A stretch of 7,265 bases of DNA from NCBI GenBank assembly GCA_031283785.1, contig JAITBC010000130.1:1-7265 (forward strand). The letters run 5' to 3'. The position numbers and the translations under genes were made by a program. The notes under the pieces are model-generated. The model was given only the letters and a program-made list of their open reading frames with translations, had not been told where the DNA came from and ran no database searches. This stretch comes from Tannerella sp. (GTDB lineage Bacteria > Bacteroidota > Bacteroidia > Bacteroidales > Tannerellaceae). Shown here one piece after another: positions 1-6,806 of the stretch. Each line of letters begins with the position of its first letter. The stretch's first letter is position 1.

Positions 1-1867
1 ATGTATACAATAAATCGCGTATAAGCGATGAAAGTGAATAGACGCCCGTTATCTCTCCGTTTATTATGTCGGATAAGATATGCATACTTCTGTATGGATG
101 CTCGTCCGACGATGTTTCAATACGCAGGCTGTTAAGGAGAAAACTGTCTTTCGACGTGTTGAAGGATAAATTTTCCAGTTCTATATATCCTTCGAAATCG
201 TCAGGGTTGTTGCCCGTAAAATTGGCGTTGATACCGAGCGCGATATCAGGATTTTCATATTTGTCGGTAATATGCAGTTTGTCGGGATGAAAATCCCGAA
301 TATTCGCAATAAGGTCAAAAACGGATTTTTCATTTTCGTTCCTGAACAGCCCTTGAAGCTCAATTTTACCGTTAGGGTCGTTCATCTGCACTGATCCTTT
401 ATATTCGTTATCTTTATATGTCCCTGACAGATAGATGTTTTCATAATTATATCCGTTATATTCGAATTCATTTACCTGCGCTTTTACGGAGCCTGAAATT
501 TCTTGATGAACAGGCTTTATGATATCTATTTCGGCATTAAAACGGGCTTTGCCGTATGGTGTCACGTTTTCGAAAAGATTGTTCAGCATTAATTCCGAGG
601 ATGCGATATTTCCCTTCAGATACATCGTTGCGCCCGGTTTGTTGCCGATAAGCATGTCTATATGTACTGAGCCGATTGACGATGAGAGGTTGCCGAATGT
701 AACCAGATGATTGATGAACCCGGAAATTTCACCCGTAAATTCCAGTACATCCGGTTTCGTCACCGCTTTGGGCAGGATGATGTTGCTGTTGAATGTATTA
801 ATTATTTTTTGTAATCCTTCGGTTGTGACATGCAGATTCTTTACCTGTCCCAACATGTAGAGTTCATCATCCCGGTCGATTAACCCGTTCAAACTCATAT
901 TTCCGGAGAATGACATACCGGCGCCGACGTATTGCAGTTCTATTTTATTTAACGAAATATCGTTTATTGAACCTGAAATGCAGGCCGAGAAATCGATAAT
1001 ATCCGGGAAGTCTTTCAGGAAAGGCAGGAAAGGAGCAAAGTCTTCAGGGGATATTTTCGAAGGAGATATATCAACGGTTACGGGAGATTTGTCGAGTAAG
1101 GCCGGCAAACTGTCGACGTCGGATATGCCGATACCTGCCGACGGTATTGAGATAAAAGAGTGGGGGAGAATGGCCGTGAAGTCGTTTATGTATGCTGTAT
1201 CTTTGCCGATTGCGATATTGGCGGAGAGTCTGTCGACGTTCAATCCGGATTTCTCGTCGAAACTTAATTTGTGGATATGTGCGCCGATACTGTCATTGCT
1301 GAAATAATCAAGTGACAGCTTCCCGCTGATGTTGTTGATATGGATATGGTTTGGGTCGAAGTGTTGTTTCGTGCTGTCCTTATTCGATATGTCGTATGTG
1401 ATATTGCTGCGCCTGATATGAATGGAATGAATTTGCAGTTCGATATTACCGTCGCTCTCCGGGGTGTTTTTCGACAATGCGTCGATTATGAACTGTATGT
1501 TTGTATCGCTGTCGGGCGTTTCTTTTTTTATATGGCATGAAATACCGAACAGCCGTACGGTTGTCAATATCCATTTGTTCTGAAATATCGGTAGAAGTTT
1601 GAATCCGGCAGTGATATTGCCTGCTTCCAGAATGGGTTCTCCATTTTTATCGTCAAGGCGGACATCTTTTAACACGAGGCGGTTGATCCAGTTAACATCG
1701 ACTTCGCCTATTTTCACCTGCGTGTCAAGCCGTTTTGACAATTCGTTTTCGGCAACATCCGTCAAATATCGTCGAACAAAAGGTAAATTCAACGCTATAA
1801 CAGGAAAGGCATAACCTGTAAAAAACAGGATTGACGCCGCGATTATTATATATTTTAATCCTCTGAT
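1..1867 (-). CDS. TamB-like translocation/assembly module protein, N-terminal part (3' end outside the window)
   Basis: This frame is open on the minus strand from the stop at 1880-1882 to the window edge. I checked every codon and found no interruption, giving about 622 visible residues. An N-terminal membrane anchor (LKYIIIAASILFFTGYAF, residues about 4-21) is followed by ALNLPFVRRYLTDVAENEL and then KIGEVDVNWINRLVLKDVRL, the usual opening of Bacteroidales TamB-like proteins, and later by long repetitive beta-rich sequence. TamB is anchored in the inner membrane and spans the periplasm, where it works with an Omp85 partner or carries lipid to the outer membrane. Family members run to about 1,400-1,500 residues, so the C-terminal DUF490 domain should lie left of the window. 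The frame has no ATG, GTG or TTG before the anchor. ATC at 1865-1867, reading I-R-G-L-K-Y, is my best start. It is about 21 bases below the predicted transcription start, as in the divergent gene. An AsmA-like protein is the alternative. Confidence 0.85.
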   Translation of the reverse strand, partial: MRGLKYIIIAASILFFTGYAFPVIALNLPFVRRYLTDVAENELSKRLDTQVKIGEVDVNWINRLVLKDVRLDDKNGEPILEAGNITAGFKLLPIFQNKWILTTVRLFGISCHIKKETPDSDTNIQFIIDALSKNTPESDGNIELQIHSIHIRRSNITYDISNKDSTKQHFDPNHIHINNISGKLSLDYFSNDSIGAHIHKLSFDEKSGLNVDRLSANIAIGKDTAYINDFTAILPHSFISIPSAGIGISDVDSLPALLDKSPVTVDISPSKISPEDFAPFLPFLKDFPDIIDFSACISGSINDISLNKIELQYVGAGMSFSGNMSLNGLIDRDDELYMLGQVKNLHVTTEGLQKIINTFNSNIILPKAVTKPDVLEFTGEISGFINHLVTFGNLSSSIGSVHIDMLIGNKPGATMYLKGNIASSELMLNNLFENVTPYGKARFNAEIDIIKPVHQEISGSVKAQVNEFEYNGYNYENIYLSGTYKDNEYKGSVQMNDPNGKIELQGLFRNENEKSVFDLIANIRDFHPDKLHITDKYENPDIALGINANFTGNNPDDFEGYIELENLSFNTSKDSFLLNSLRIETSSDEHPYRSMHILSDIINGEITGVYSLSSLIRDLLYT

Positions 1868-1894
1868 CTCTCGTACTCGTTATAAAATCACGGG

Positions 1895-1902
1895 CAAAAA
1901 TA
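1895..1902 (-). promoter_or_regulatory. Predicted Bacteroidota -7 promoter element for the TamB-like gene
   Basis: Read on the minus strand these bases are TATTTTTG, an exact match to the Bacteroidota -7 consensus TAnnTTTG. Transcription would start near 1888, leaving a leader of about 20 bases before the proposed start at 1867. I see no good TTTG -33 element at the usual spacing, so support rests on the -7 box and its position. If correct, the upstream ATG at 1914-1916, which lies in another frame, would not be in the transcript. Confidence 0.45.
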
Positions 1903-2031
1903 CATAAAAAATTCATTGTTGCCTGCTAAAACCGGGAAAAAGGGCTAAATCTTTTTTTGATGTCGGTACGAATATACATGAAATTTTCAAATTGCACATA
2001 CAGACGAATAAATATGTCCGGCAAAATTCAG

Positions 2032-2142
2032 GGCAGAAAAATAACGGATACCGGAGCTTATTCCGGATTTGGTTGTGCGTGTCCGATACCCTGTTGATAG
2101 AGCGACAAGCCGTCGTTATCGAACGGTCATCCTTTTTCTGCC
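2032..2142. repeat. 10-base inverted repeat pair spaced 91 bases apart
   Basis: GGCAGAAAAA at 2032-2041 has an exact reverse complement, TTTTTCTGCC, at 2133-2142. The pair encloses the smaller inverted repeat at 2051-2066. No target duplication is evident outside the arms. It could be the ends of a small non-coding element, an operator pair or chance. Confidence 0.3.
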
Positions 2143-2172
2143 GTGAAAAAACTTTTTTTCGTCCGTATGCAC

Positions 2173-2202
2173 TTTGAAATTCGGAATTTTCATCTAAATT
2201 TG
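2173..2202 (+). promoter_or_regulatory. Bacteroidota-type promoter (TTTG-N18-TAAATTTG) for the MG2/plug gene
   Basis: TTTG at 2173-2176 matches the -33 element, and TAAATTTG at 2195-2202 matches TAnnTTTG exactly, with an 18-base spacer. Transcription should start near 2209, giving a leader of about 20 bases before the ATG at 2230. This is the best promoter in the window and identifies the major sigma factor as the Bacteroidota type. Confidence 0.75.
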
Positions 2203-2229
2203 CCGAAAATCGAATAAATATTGTGTTTC

Positions 2230-4869
2230 ATGAAAAACAAGTATCATCTTTTAGCGTTTTTGCTTTGTGTTTTCGGTCTTAATGCACAAGAGAGCGGCGA
2301 TCTTTTGTTGACCGATACCGTCACCGGTTATTTTATAGAGCAGCTCGGTCGTTATCCGCAGGAAAAACTCTACCTTCATACGGATAAACCATATTATATT
2401 TCGGGTGAAAAAATTTGGTTCAGGGCGCATAAAGTAGATGCTTTGCTGCACAGTCAAACCAATACCGGCCGGTATGTGTATGCGGAATTGATTGACCCGC
2501 TTGATTCGGTAGTGTGCCGTGTTAAGATACATCCCGACAGTCTTGCTCTTTTCCATGGATATATGCCGTTGGACGAAGGACTGCCGGAAGGTAATTACAC
2601 CCTTAGAGCTTTTACGCGGTATATGGAAAATCAGGGAGAAGATTATTTTTTCAGGAAAACGATTCCTGTTTTCGATCCTCTATCGCTCCGGTTCGATACG
2701 CATACCTCGTTTTCATTTGACGGTGATGACACAAAGGCTTCTTTCCGCTTTGTCGATAAACAGTCAGGACACAGTTTTGAGCCGGAGAACCTTACTGTCA
2801 GGCGGAATTATGATGCGGGAAAAAAAACGACTTTCGACGACGACACAACTGCTTCCGTTACATTCGGGAGCTTGAAAAAAGAAAAATCCGGAGTGATGAC
2901 ATTGAATCTTCTGTATGAAGGGAAAAAATATACAAAATATATCCGGATGCCGTCGCCGGAGAATGATTTTGATGTGTCGTTCATGCCGGAAGGGGGGTAT
3001 TTGTTAGCCGGGGCAAACAATGCGATTGCATTTAAAGCAATTAAATCCAATGGATTATCGGAAGATATCGACTGTACGGTCGTAGACAGTGAAGGACAGA
3101 TCATCAAAACGGTTAAATCGCTTCATTTGGGGATGGGAGTTTTTGATTTGTATCCTGAACAGGGGAAAAAATATTTTGTAGAATGTACAGGCAGTAATAA
3201 CATTACCAGGCGTTTTGAACTGCCCCGTGCCGAGGCCGCTCATTGCGGACTGAAAGTAAAACGGATTCGGAATAAAGTCTTTGCAGTCGTGAATAAGGCA
3301 AGCGACTACAAGTCGCAAACCGAATTATACCTGCTGGTTCACATTCGTGGCGGCGTGCTGTATAATGAGAAATGGAATCCGGAGAGAGAATTTATCGTCT
3401 TCGAAGATCCGTTTTTTCCTTCCGGTGTCAGCCAGTTTGTTCTTTACAATGCAGATAAGCAGGTAATAAGCGAACGGCTGATTTTCAATTATTCCGACAG
3501 CGAAATAGCCCGGTTGGACTTTTCGACCGACAGGGAGAATTACGCGGCAAAGCAACAAATTGTTTCAACCGTTAAAATTACGGATGTTAATGACGTTCCT
3601 CTTGCAGGAAATTTCTCGGTATCCGTCACGGATGATAAAGATGTAATACCCGACAGTTGCAGCAATATTATATCTTCGTTTCTGTTGACGTCCGAACTTG
3701 CAGGATATATAGAGAATCCGTCATACTATCTGAAGCAGGACGACAGGGAGGCCGTCGTCGCGTTGGATTTGTTAATGATGACACAGGGATGGCGGCGTTA
3801 TGCCGTGCCGGAGATCATCCGGGGCGAACTGTCGACGCCTGCAATCCCCGTTGAAGGAAGCCAGGTAATAGCAGGAAAAGCCGATGGCATGTTTACTTCC
3901 GTCAAAGATGGATACATCTCTGTCCTGGCGATGAAAGACTCGGCTATAAACGCACATGTGGTACAAACCGATAATAAGGGACGTTTTGAACTGGACGGCA
4001 TAGATTATCCCGACAGTACGCGCTTCATCATACAGGCGGTGACAAAAAAAGGCGGAAAGCATGTCTTCCTCGAAGTCGATGAACCGCGACCTTTCCCGGA
4101 GGCGAAAAGCATTATCCTTTTGCGGGACATGCTTTCCGGGAACGTTCCCGACAGTTATATTGCGAAAGCAGACGAAAAATATTTGTCCGAGAACGGGATG
4201 AGGATCGTTAACCTGGCGGAGGTGGAAGTGACGGCCAAAAGAAAAGCGCCAACACAGTCAGCCTATTATTCGGAAGTAACGTCGAGCCGGGTCATTACGG
4301 CCGACGATATCGAAAAATCGCACTATACGAGCATGAAAATATTGCTCATGCAAATACCCGGCATCATGATAACGGGCGATGCGATCTCCGTCCGTGGCGG
4401 AGGCGCTCCGTTAGTAGTCATAGATGACCTCCCGGATGAAAATTTCGATATAATGTCGCTGGAAGTATCCGATATCGGCGATATTTTCCTGATTAAAGAC
4501 GCCTCGGCCGGCGCAATGTTCGGCCCGAAAGCCATAAACGGTGCGCTTGTCATATCCACTAAACAGGGATTTATACAGAGACGTGCTAAAAGTCATAACA
4601 TCAGTAATTTTATAGAGCTTTTAGGTTTTCAGATGCCGTTGGAATTTTATTCTCCCAAATATGACGTCAGCCAAAAATACACAACTGCCGATTTACGCTC
4701 TACTGTCTACTGGAAGCCAAACGTAAGGACGCCACAGACAGGCGAAGCCTCTTTTGATTTTTATTCCGCAGATGCGGAAACAACTTATTCGGTAGTGATT
4801 GAAGGCGTTTCCGATCAGGGGCATCTGATTTATAAGAAAGCAAAAATACGGCGAACGGGAAAAAGATAA
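2230..4869 (+). CDS. Secreted MG2-like protein with C-terminal TonB-receptor plug domain
   Basis: The protein is 879 residues long from the ATG at 2230. A TTG at 2221 is in frame, but the ATG puts the signal peptide first (MKNKYHLLAFLLCVFGLNAQ), so I prefer it. Residues about 40-150 form an MG2-like beta-sandwich with the family motif YPQEKLYLHTDKPYYISGE. More macroglobulin-like or beta-sandwich sequence follows, then TQGWRRY at 518-524, a motif typical of this Bacteroidota family. A carboxypeptidase-regulatory-like segment spans about 540-630, the linker EVEVTAKR sits near 664, and a TonB-dependent receptor plug spans about 685-780 (ISVRGGG at 719-725; GALVISTK at 771-778). After the plug only about 100 residues remain, far too few for a 22-strand barrel. 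The protein should be periplasmic or surface exposed. Its substrate is unknown and no SusD-like partner is next to it. It has its own promoter and no co-directional neighbour within 400 bases. Confidence 0.88.
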   Translation: MKNKYHLLAFLLCVFGLNAQESGDLLLTDTVTGYFIEQLGRYPQEKLYLHTDKPYYISGEKIWFRAHKVDALLHSQTNTGRYVYAELIDPLDSVVCRVKIHPDSLALFHGYMPLDEGLPEGNYTLRAFTRYMENQGEDYFFRKTIPVFDPLSLRFDTHTSFSFDGDDTKASFRFVDKQSGHSFEPENLTVRRNYDAGKKTTFDDDTTASVTFGSLKKEKSGVMTLNLLYEGKKYTKYIRMPSPENDFDVSFMPEGGYLLAGANNAIAFKAIKSNGLSEDIDCTVVDSEGQIIKTVKSLHLGMGVFDLYPEQGKKYFVECTGSNNITRRFELPRAEAAHCGLKVKRIRNKVFAVVNKASDYKSQTELYLLVHIRGGVLYNEKWNPEREFIVFEDPFFPSGVSQFVLYNADKQVISERLIFNYSDSEIARLDFSTDRENYAAKQQIVSTVKITDVNDVPLAGNFSVSVTDDKDVIPDSCSNIISSFLLTSELAGYIENPSYYLKQDDREAVVALDLLMMTQGWRRYAVPEIIRGELSTPAIPVEGSQVIAGKADGMFTSVKDGYISVLAMKDSAINAHVVQTDNKGRFELDGIDYPDSTRFIIQAVTKKGGKHVFLEVDEPRPFPEAKSIILLRDMLSGNVPDSYIAKADEKYLSENGMRIVNLAEVEVTAKRKAPTQSAYYSEVTSSRVITADDIEKSHYTSMKILLMQIPGIMITGDAISVRGGGAPLVVIDDLPDENFDIMSLEVSDIGDIFLIKDASAGAMFGPKAINGALVISTKQGFIQRRAKSHNISNFIELLGFQMPLEFYSPKYDVSQKYTTADLRSTVYWKPNVRTPQTGEASFDFYSADAETTYSVVIEGVSDQGHLIYKKAKIRRTGKR

Positions 4870-4944
4870 ACGGGCGGTGTGGCTTGTCCTGCAGCGATGC
4901 CGCCGGACGATCGTCGACGGTGTGACTTTGTCGTGCAGAAAGTT

Positions 4945-5133
4945 TCATTGCACCGGAATAAATTCCAGCGACCATGACGCCGCCTTATCCTTTGCACTGC
5001 AAAAAACGACAAGCCCCGTGCCGGCCTGATTTACAAACAAATATTTTCCTTCCACATCATATTCCATATTTAAATAATTCTTAAAAGAAAACGGGTCGTG
5101 CGGTTTGATTCCGAATATTTCAGTATCTTTCTT
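4945..5133 (-). pseudogene. C-terminal remnant of an unidentified minus-strand protein
   Basis: Between a TAG at 5134-5136 and a TGA at 4945-4947, the minus strand has a 62-codon frame with clear protein character. It includes EIFGIKPHDPFSFKNY, then DVEGKYLFVNQAGTG, and ends SWSLEFIPVQ. The only ATG, at 5067, would give just 40 residues and would begin in the middle of what looks like continuous homologous sequence, so I read it as the tail of a larger lost gene. The pattern of short beta strands ending in W-x-L-x-F-I-P-V recalls the accessory C-terminal domains of secreted carbohydrate-active enzymes, but I cannot name the family. It converges on the end of the MG2/plug gene, 75 bases away. 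A functional 40-residue protein is possible but less likely. Confidence 0.45.
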
Positions 5134-5167
5134 CTATAAATTTTTACCGGACATTTTTATTCGTATG

Positions 5168-5197
5168 TATGTAATCTGAAAATTTCATGTATCTTTG
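5168..5197 (+). promoter_or_regulatory. Bacteroidota-type promoter ahead of the PA14 remnant and DUF5009 gene
   Basis: TATCTTTG at 5190-5197 is an exact TAnnTTTG -7 box. TATG at 5168-5171 is a three-of-four match to the TTTG -33 element with an 18-base spacer, the same geometry as the promoter at 2173. Transcription should begin near 5204. It is the only good promoter seen upstream of 5514, so the DUF5009 gene would carry a leader of about 310 bases that includes the degraded gene. Confidence 0.55.
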
Positions 5198-5286
5198 CTC
5201 GCAAACAAATGAGAATGTTAACATAAGAATTAGAGAATTGTATGTTATAATGCCATATATAAAACAAAAATCAAACGGAATAAACC

Positions 5287-5476
5287 ATGTTACGTAATTT
5301 TATTTATATCGGACTGACGTTCGAATCCGAACTGCTGAATGTCCACGAAAGTAAACCCTCTGCAATCGAAACGGCTAACCGCGCGGCCGATACGAAAGCC
5401 GGACACGGCCTGAATTCGTTACGAAGGCCCGAACGTCCCCGGGCAGATAGTCCCGGCCGACAAACTGTTCCGGTAA
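5287..5476 (+). pseudogene. Remnant of a secreted gene ending in a PA14-like domain, frameshifted
   Basis: An ATG at 5287 opens a 65-codon frame (MLRNFIYIGL...) that reads through ADTKAGHGLN at about 5389-5415 and then turns into arginine- and proline-rich nonsense. From 5417 a different frame reads RYEGPNVPGQIVPADKLFR and stops at 5474-5476. That segment looks like the closing strand of a PA14 domain, where G-H-x-L, then x-Y/W-E-G-P-G, then I-P-A-x-x-L-F is usual. A frameshift between GHGLN and RYEGP restores the pattern, which supports decay of a real gene. The promoter, a plausible signal-peptide start and the C-terminus remain while the middle is missing, so an internal deletion plus a frameshift is the simplest reading. 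PA14 domains occur on Bacteroidota glycoside hydrolases such as GH3 and GH20; which parent this was cannot be told. The remnant ends 37 bases before the DUF5009 start. A real 65-residue leader peptide is the alternative. Confidence 0.5.
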
Positions 5477-5513
5477 TCATTTAAAGAAATCACGATAAAA
5501 ATAATACGACAAA

Positions 5514-6629
5514 ATGAAAACAACGATTGTTACTGCATCCGAACGCCTGACAGCGATTGATGTCCTGCGAGGTTTTGACATGTTTTTCCTTGTAGGCGCC
5601 GGCGATGTCCTGTGCCGTTTTTTAGAAGCGTTTCATTCCGATTCCGTGAGCGGTATTCTGCATCAGCTCGATCATGCGGAATGGACGGGATTCACGGCCT
5701 GGGACATCATCATGCCTCTCTTCCTCTTTACTTCCGGGCTTTCCATGCCTTTCTCCTTTTCCAAATTCCTGAAACAGGAGGGACATACGAAAATCGGACT
5801 GTACCTCAAGATTCTGAGACGTTTCCTGCTGCTCTTCCTGCTGGGATGGATAGCGCAGGGACGCCTGCTCGACCTGAGCCCGGATACGTTCCACGTCTAT
5901 TGCAACACACTCCATGCCATTGCGTTCGGTTACCTGATTACCGCCCTGATCGTCCTGAATCTGCATGATATCAAGGCGCAGGTTGGCGTCGGCATCGGGT
6001 TGCTGCTGGTCTACTGGGTATGCCTGACGTTTATTCCCGTACCGGGTTTCGGCGCCGGCGTATTCACGCCCGACGGCAATGTGGCGATTCACATCGATCA
6101 CGCGATCTTCGGGCGTTTCGACGACGGAACGCAATATACATGGATGCTGACCAGCCTGGCTTTCGGCGCTACGGTTATCTCCGGATATTTTGCCGGACGC
6201 CTGCTGAAAACGTCAGTGCTGCCGAAACGTAAAGTGATCCGGCTGGTGCTGATCGGTGTCGCCCTGATTACAGGCGGACTTCTGTGGGAATTGCAGATGC
6301 CGGTTATTAAAAAAATCTGGTCGCCATCGATGGTGTTGTTGAGCAGCGGTATATGCTACTTGCTGCTGGCGCTCTCGTCCCTGCTGACCGACATGCTGCG
6401 ACTGGACGGATGGTGGGTCACGGGGCTGCGCATCTTCGGTCTTAATTCCATTACGGCTTACATGCTGCATACGACGTTCAGGCTGGACAGGATTGCCGGA
6501 GTGTTGCTTCACGGTTTTGAACAATATACGGGTGATTTCTTTCCTTGCGTTGTGGCGCTGGGTGAATTTGGCATCCTCTGGTTTATTATCCGTCACATGT
6601 ACAGGTACGGAATATTTCTTAAAATCTAA
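5514..6629 (+). CDS. DUF5009 / HGSNAT-like (NagX-type) polytopic membrane protein
   Basis: The protein is 371 residues, full length for the family, and starts at an ATG after an A-rich leader. The opening ERLTAIDVLRGFDMFFL (residues 10-26) is the family signature (x-R-L-x-x-x-D-x-x-R-G). H54 in LDHAEWTGFTAWD corresponds to the H-A-x-W-N/T-G motif holding the proposed acetyl-accepting histidine of human heparan-alpha-glucosaminide N-acetyltransferase. About nine or ten hydrophobic segments follow, for instance 63-80, 101-115, 134-150, 157-177, 211-230, 241-258, 272-292, 303-322 and 343-360. In related systems such proteins move acetyl groups to, or transport, amino sugars across the inner membrane; the substrate here is inferred only. 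It sits 12 bases upstream of a broken amidohydrolase and downstream of a PA14 remnant, suggesting a former glycan-processing operon. The frame is undamaged, and its GC content is higher than that of the genes to the left. Confidence 0.85.
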   Translation: MKTTIVTASERLTAIDVLRGFDMFFLVGAGDVLCRFLEAFHSDSVSGILHQLDHAEWTGFTAWDIIMPLFLFTSGLSMPFSFSKFLKQEGHTKIGLYLKILRRFLLLFLLGWIAQGRLLDLSPDTFHVYCNTLHAIAFGYLITALIVLNLHDIKAQVGVGIGLLLVYWVCLTFIPVPGFGAGVFTPDGNVAIHIDHAIFGRFDDGTQYTWMLTSLAFGATVISGYFAGRLLKTSVLPKRKVIRLVLIGVALITGGLLWELQMPVIKKIWSPSMVLLSSGICYLLLALSSLLTDMLRLDGWWVTGLRIFGLNSITAYMLHTTFRLDRIAGVLLHGFEQYTGDFFPCVVALGEFGILWFIIRHMYRYGIFLKI

Positions 6630-6641
6630 ATATATGGCCTC

Positions 6642-6806
6642 ATGAACAGGCGAATATTTATCCGAAATGCCGCCGGCAGTCTGCCGCTGTTACCGCTGTT
6701 GCCGCTGCTGTTCGGCTGCCGGACAGGGGGCGGCGAAGCGTATTACGGCGGCGCGGAGGATTTCGAGGCAATGCCAAAAGCCGACGCACATTATCATTAC
6801 GATACG
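6642..6806 (+). pseudogene. 5' fragment of an amidohydrolase-family lipoprotein, truncated
   Basis: From the ATG at 6642 the product has a twin-arginine-like start (NRRIFIRNA), a hydrophobic stretch made of PLL repeats, and a lipobox L-F-G-C with Cys26, so it would be a Tat-exported lipoprotein. Residues 46-55, KADAHYHYDT, match the first beta strand of amidohydrolase-superfamily enzymes, with H50 and H52 as the HxH metal ligands. Recognisable sequence stops there. The frame runs on to a stop at 6954-6956, but those codons are the antisense of a YhhN-like gene and have no amidohydrolase character. The other metal-binding residues and the barrel are absent, so the fragment cannot be an active hydrolase. 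It follows the DUF5009 stop by 12 bases and was surely co-transcribed with it. Confidence 0.7.
6684..6710 (+). repeat. Three 9-base tandem repeats encoding Pro-Leu-Leu
   Basis: Three consecutive 9-base units (CCGCTGTTA, CCGCTGTTG, CCGCTGCTG) encode PLL three times in the hydrophobic core of the signal sequence. Gain or loss of a unit would stay in frame and only change the length of the core. This is a common slippage-prone arrangement with no clear regulatory meaning. Confidence 0.7.

Larger units (their letters stand above)
1883..2172. other. Divergent intergenic region, no gene seen
   Basis: This stretch separates two divergently transcribed genes. Its short open frames do not resemble proteins I know and lack coding character. 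It contains T-rich runs near 1950 and 2153, a short inverted repeat CCGGA/TCCGG with a 6-base loop at 2051-2066, and a perfect 10-base inverted repeat (2032-2041 and 2133-2142). I see no tRNA, riboswitch or convincing terminator. Confidence 0.6.

Noticed and set aside
978..1307. Plus-strand 109-codon frame
   Set aside because: It is antisense to the TamB-like gene, whose minus-strand frame is continuous and family-like throughout.
1725..1916. Minus-strand 63-codon frame with ATG at 1914-1916 as the start of the TamB-like gene
   Set aside because: It is in a different frame from the membrane anchor and the following 600 codons, ends at 1725, and its ATG lies upstream of the predicted -7 box. 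It would only matter if a frameshift error lies near 1860-1890.
2051..2066. CCGGA-N6-TCCGG hairpin as a terminator or riboswitch part
   Set aside because: The stem is only five bases long, it lacks a T-run, and it lies between divergent promoters where no terminator is needed.
1992..2177. Plus-strand 61-codon frame in the divergent gap
   Set aside because: No family resemblance, biased composition, and it overlaps the -33 element of the promoter at 2173.
4873..4904. GGCGG/CCGCC inverted repeat after the MG2/plug gene as a terminator
   Set aside because: The stem is only 5 bases, the loop is 22 bases and no T-run follows.
4906..4915. 10-base palindrome GACGATCGTC
   Set aside because: A lone short palindrome in GC-rich DNA with no partner copy or positional link to a gene.
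5622..6134. Minus-strand 170-codon frame inside the DUF5009 gene
   Set aside because: It is a shadow of GC-rich coding DNA; the plus-strand protein has a complete family signature and membrane topology.
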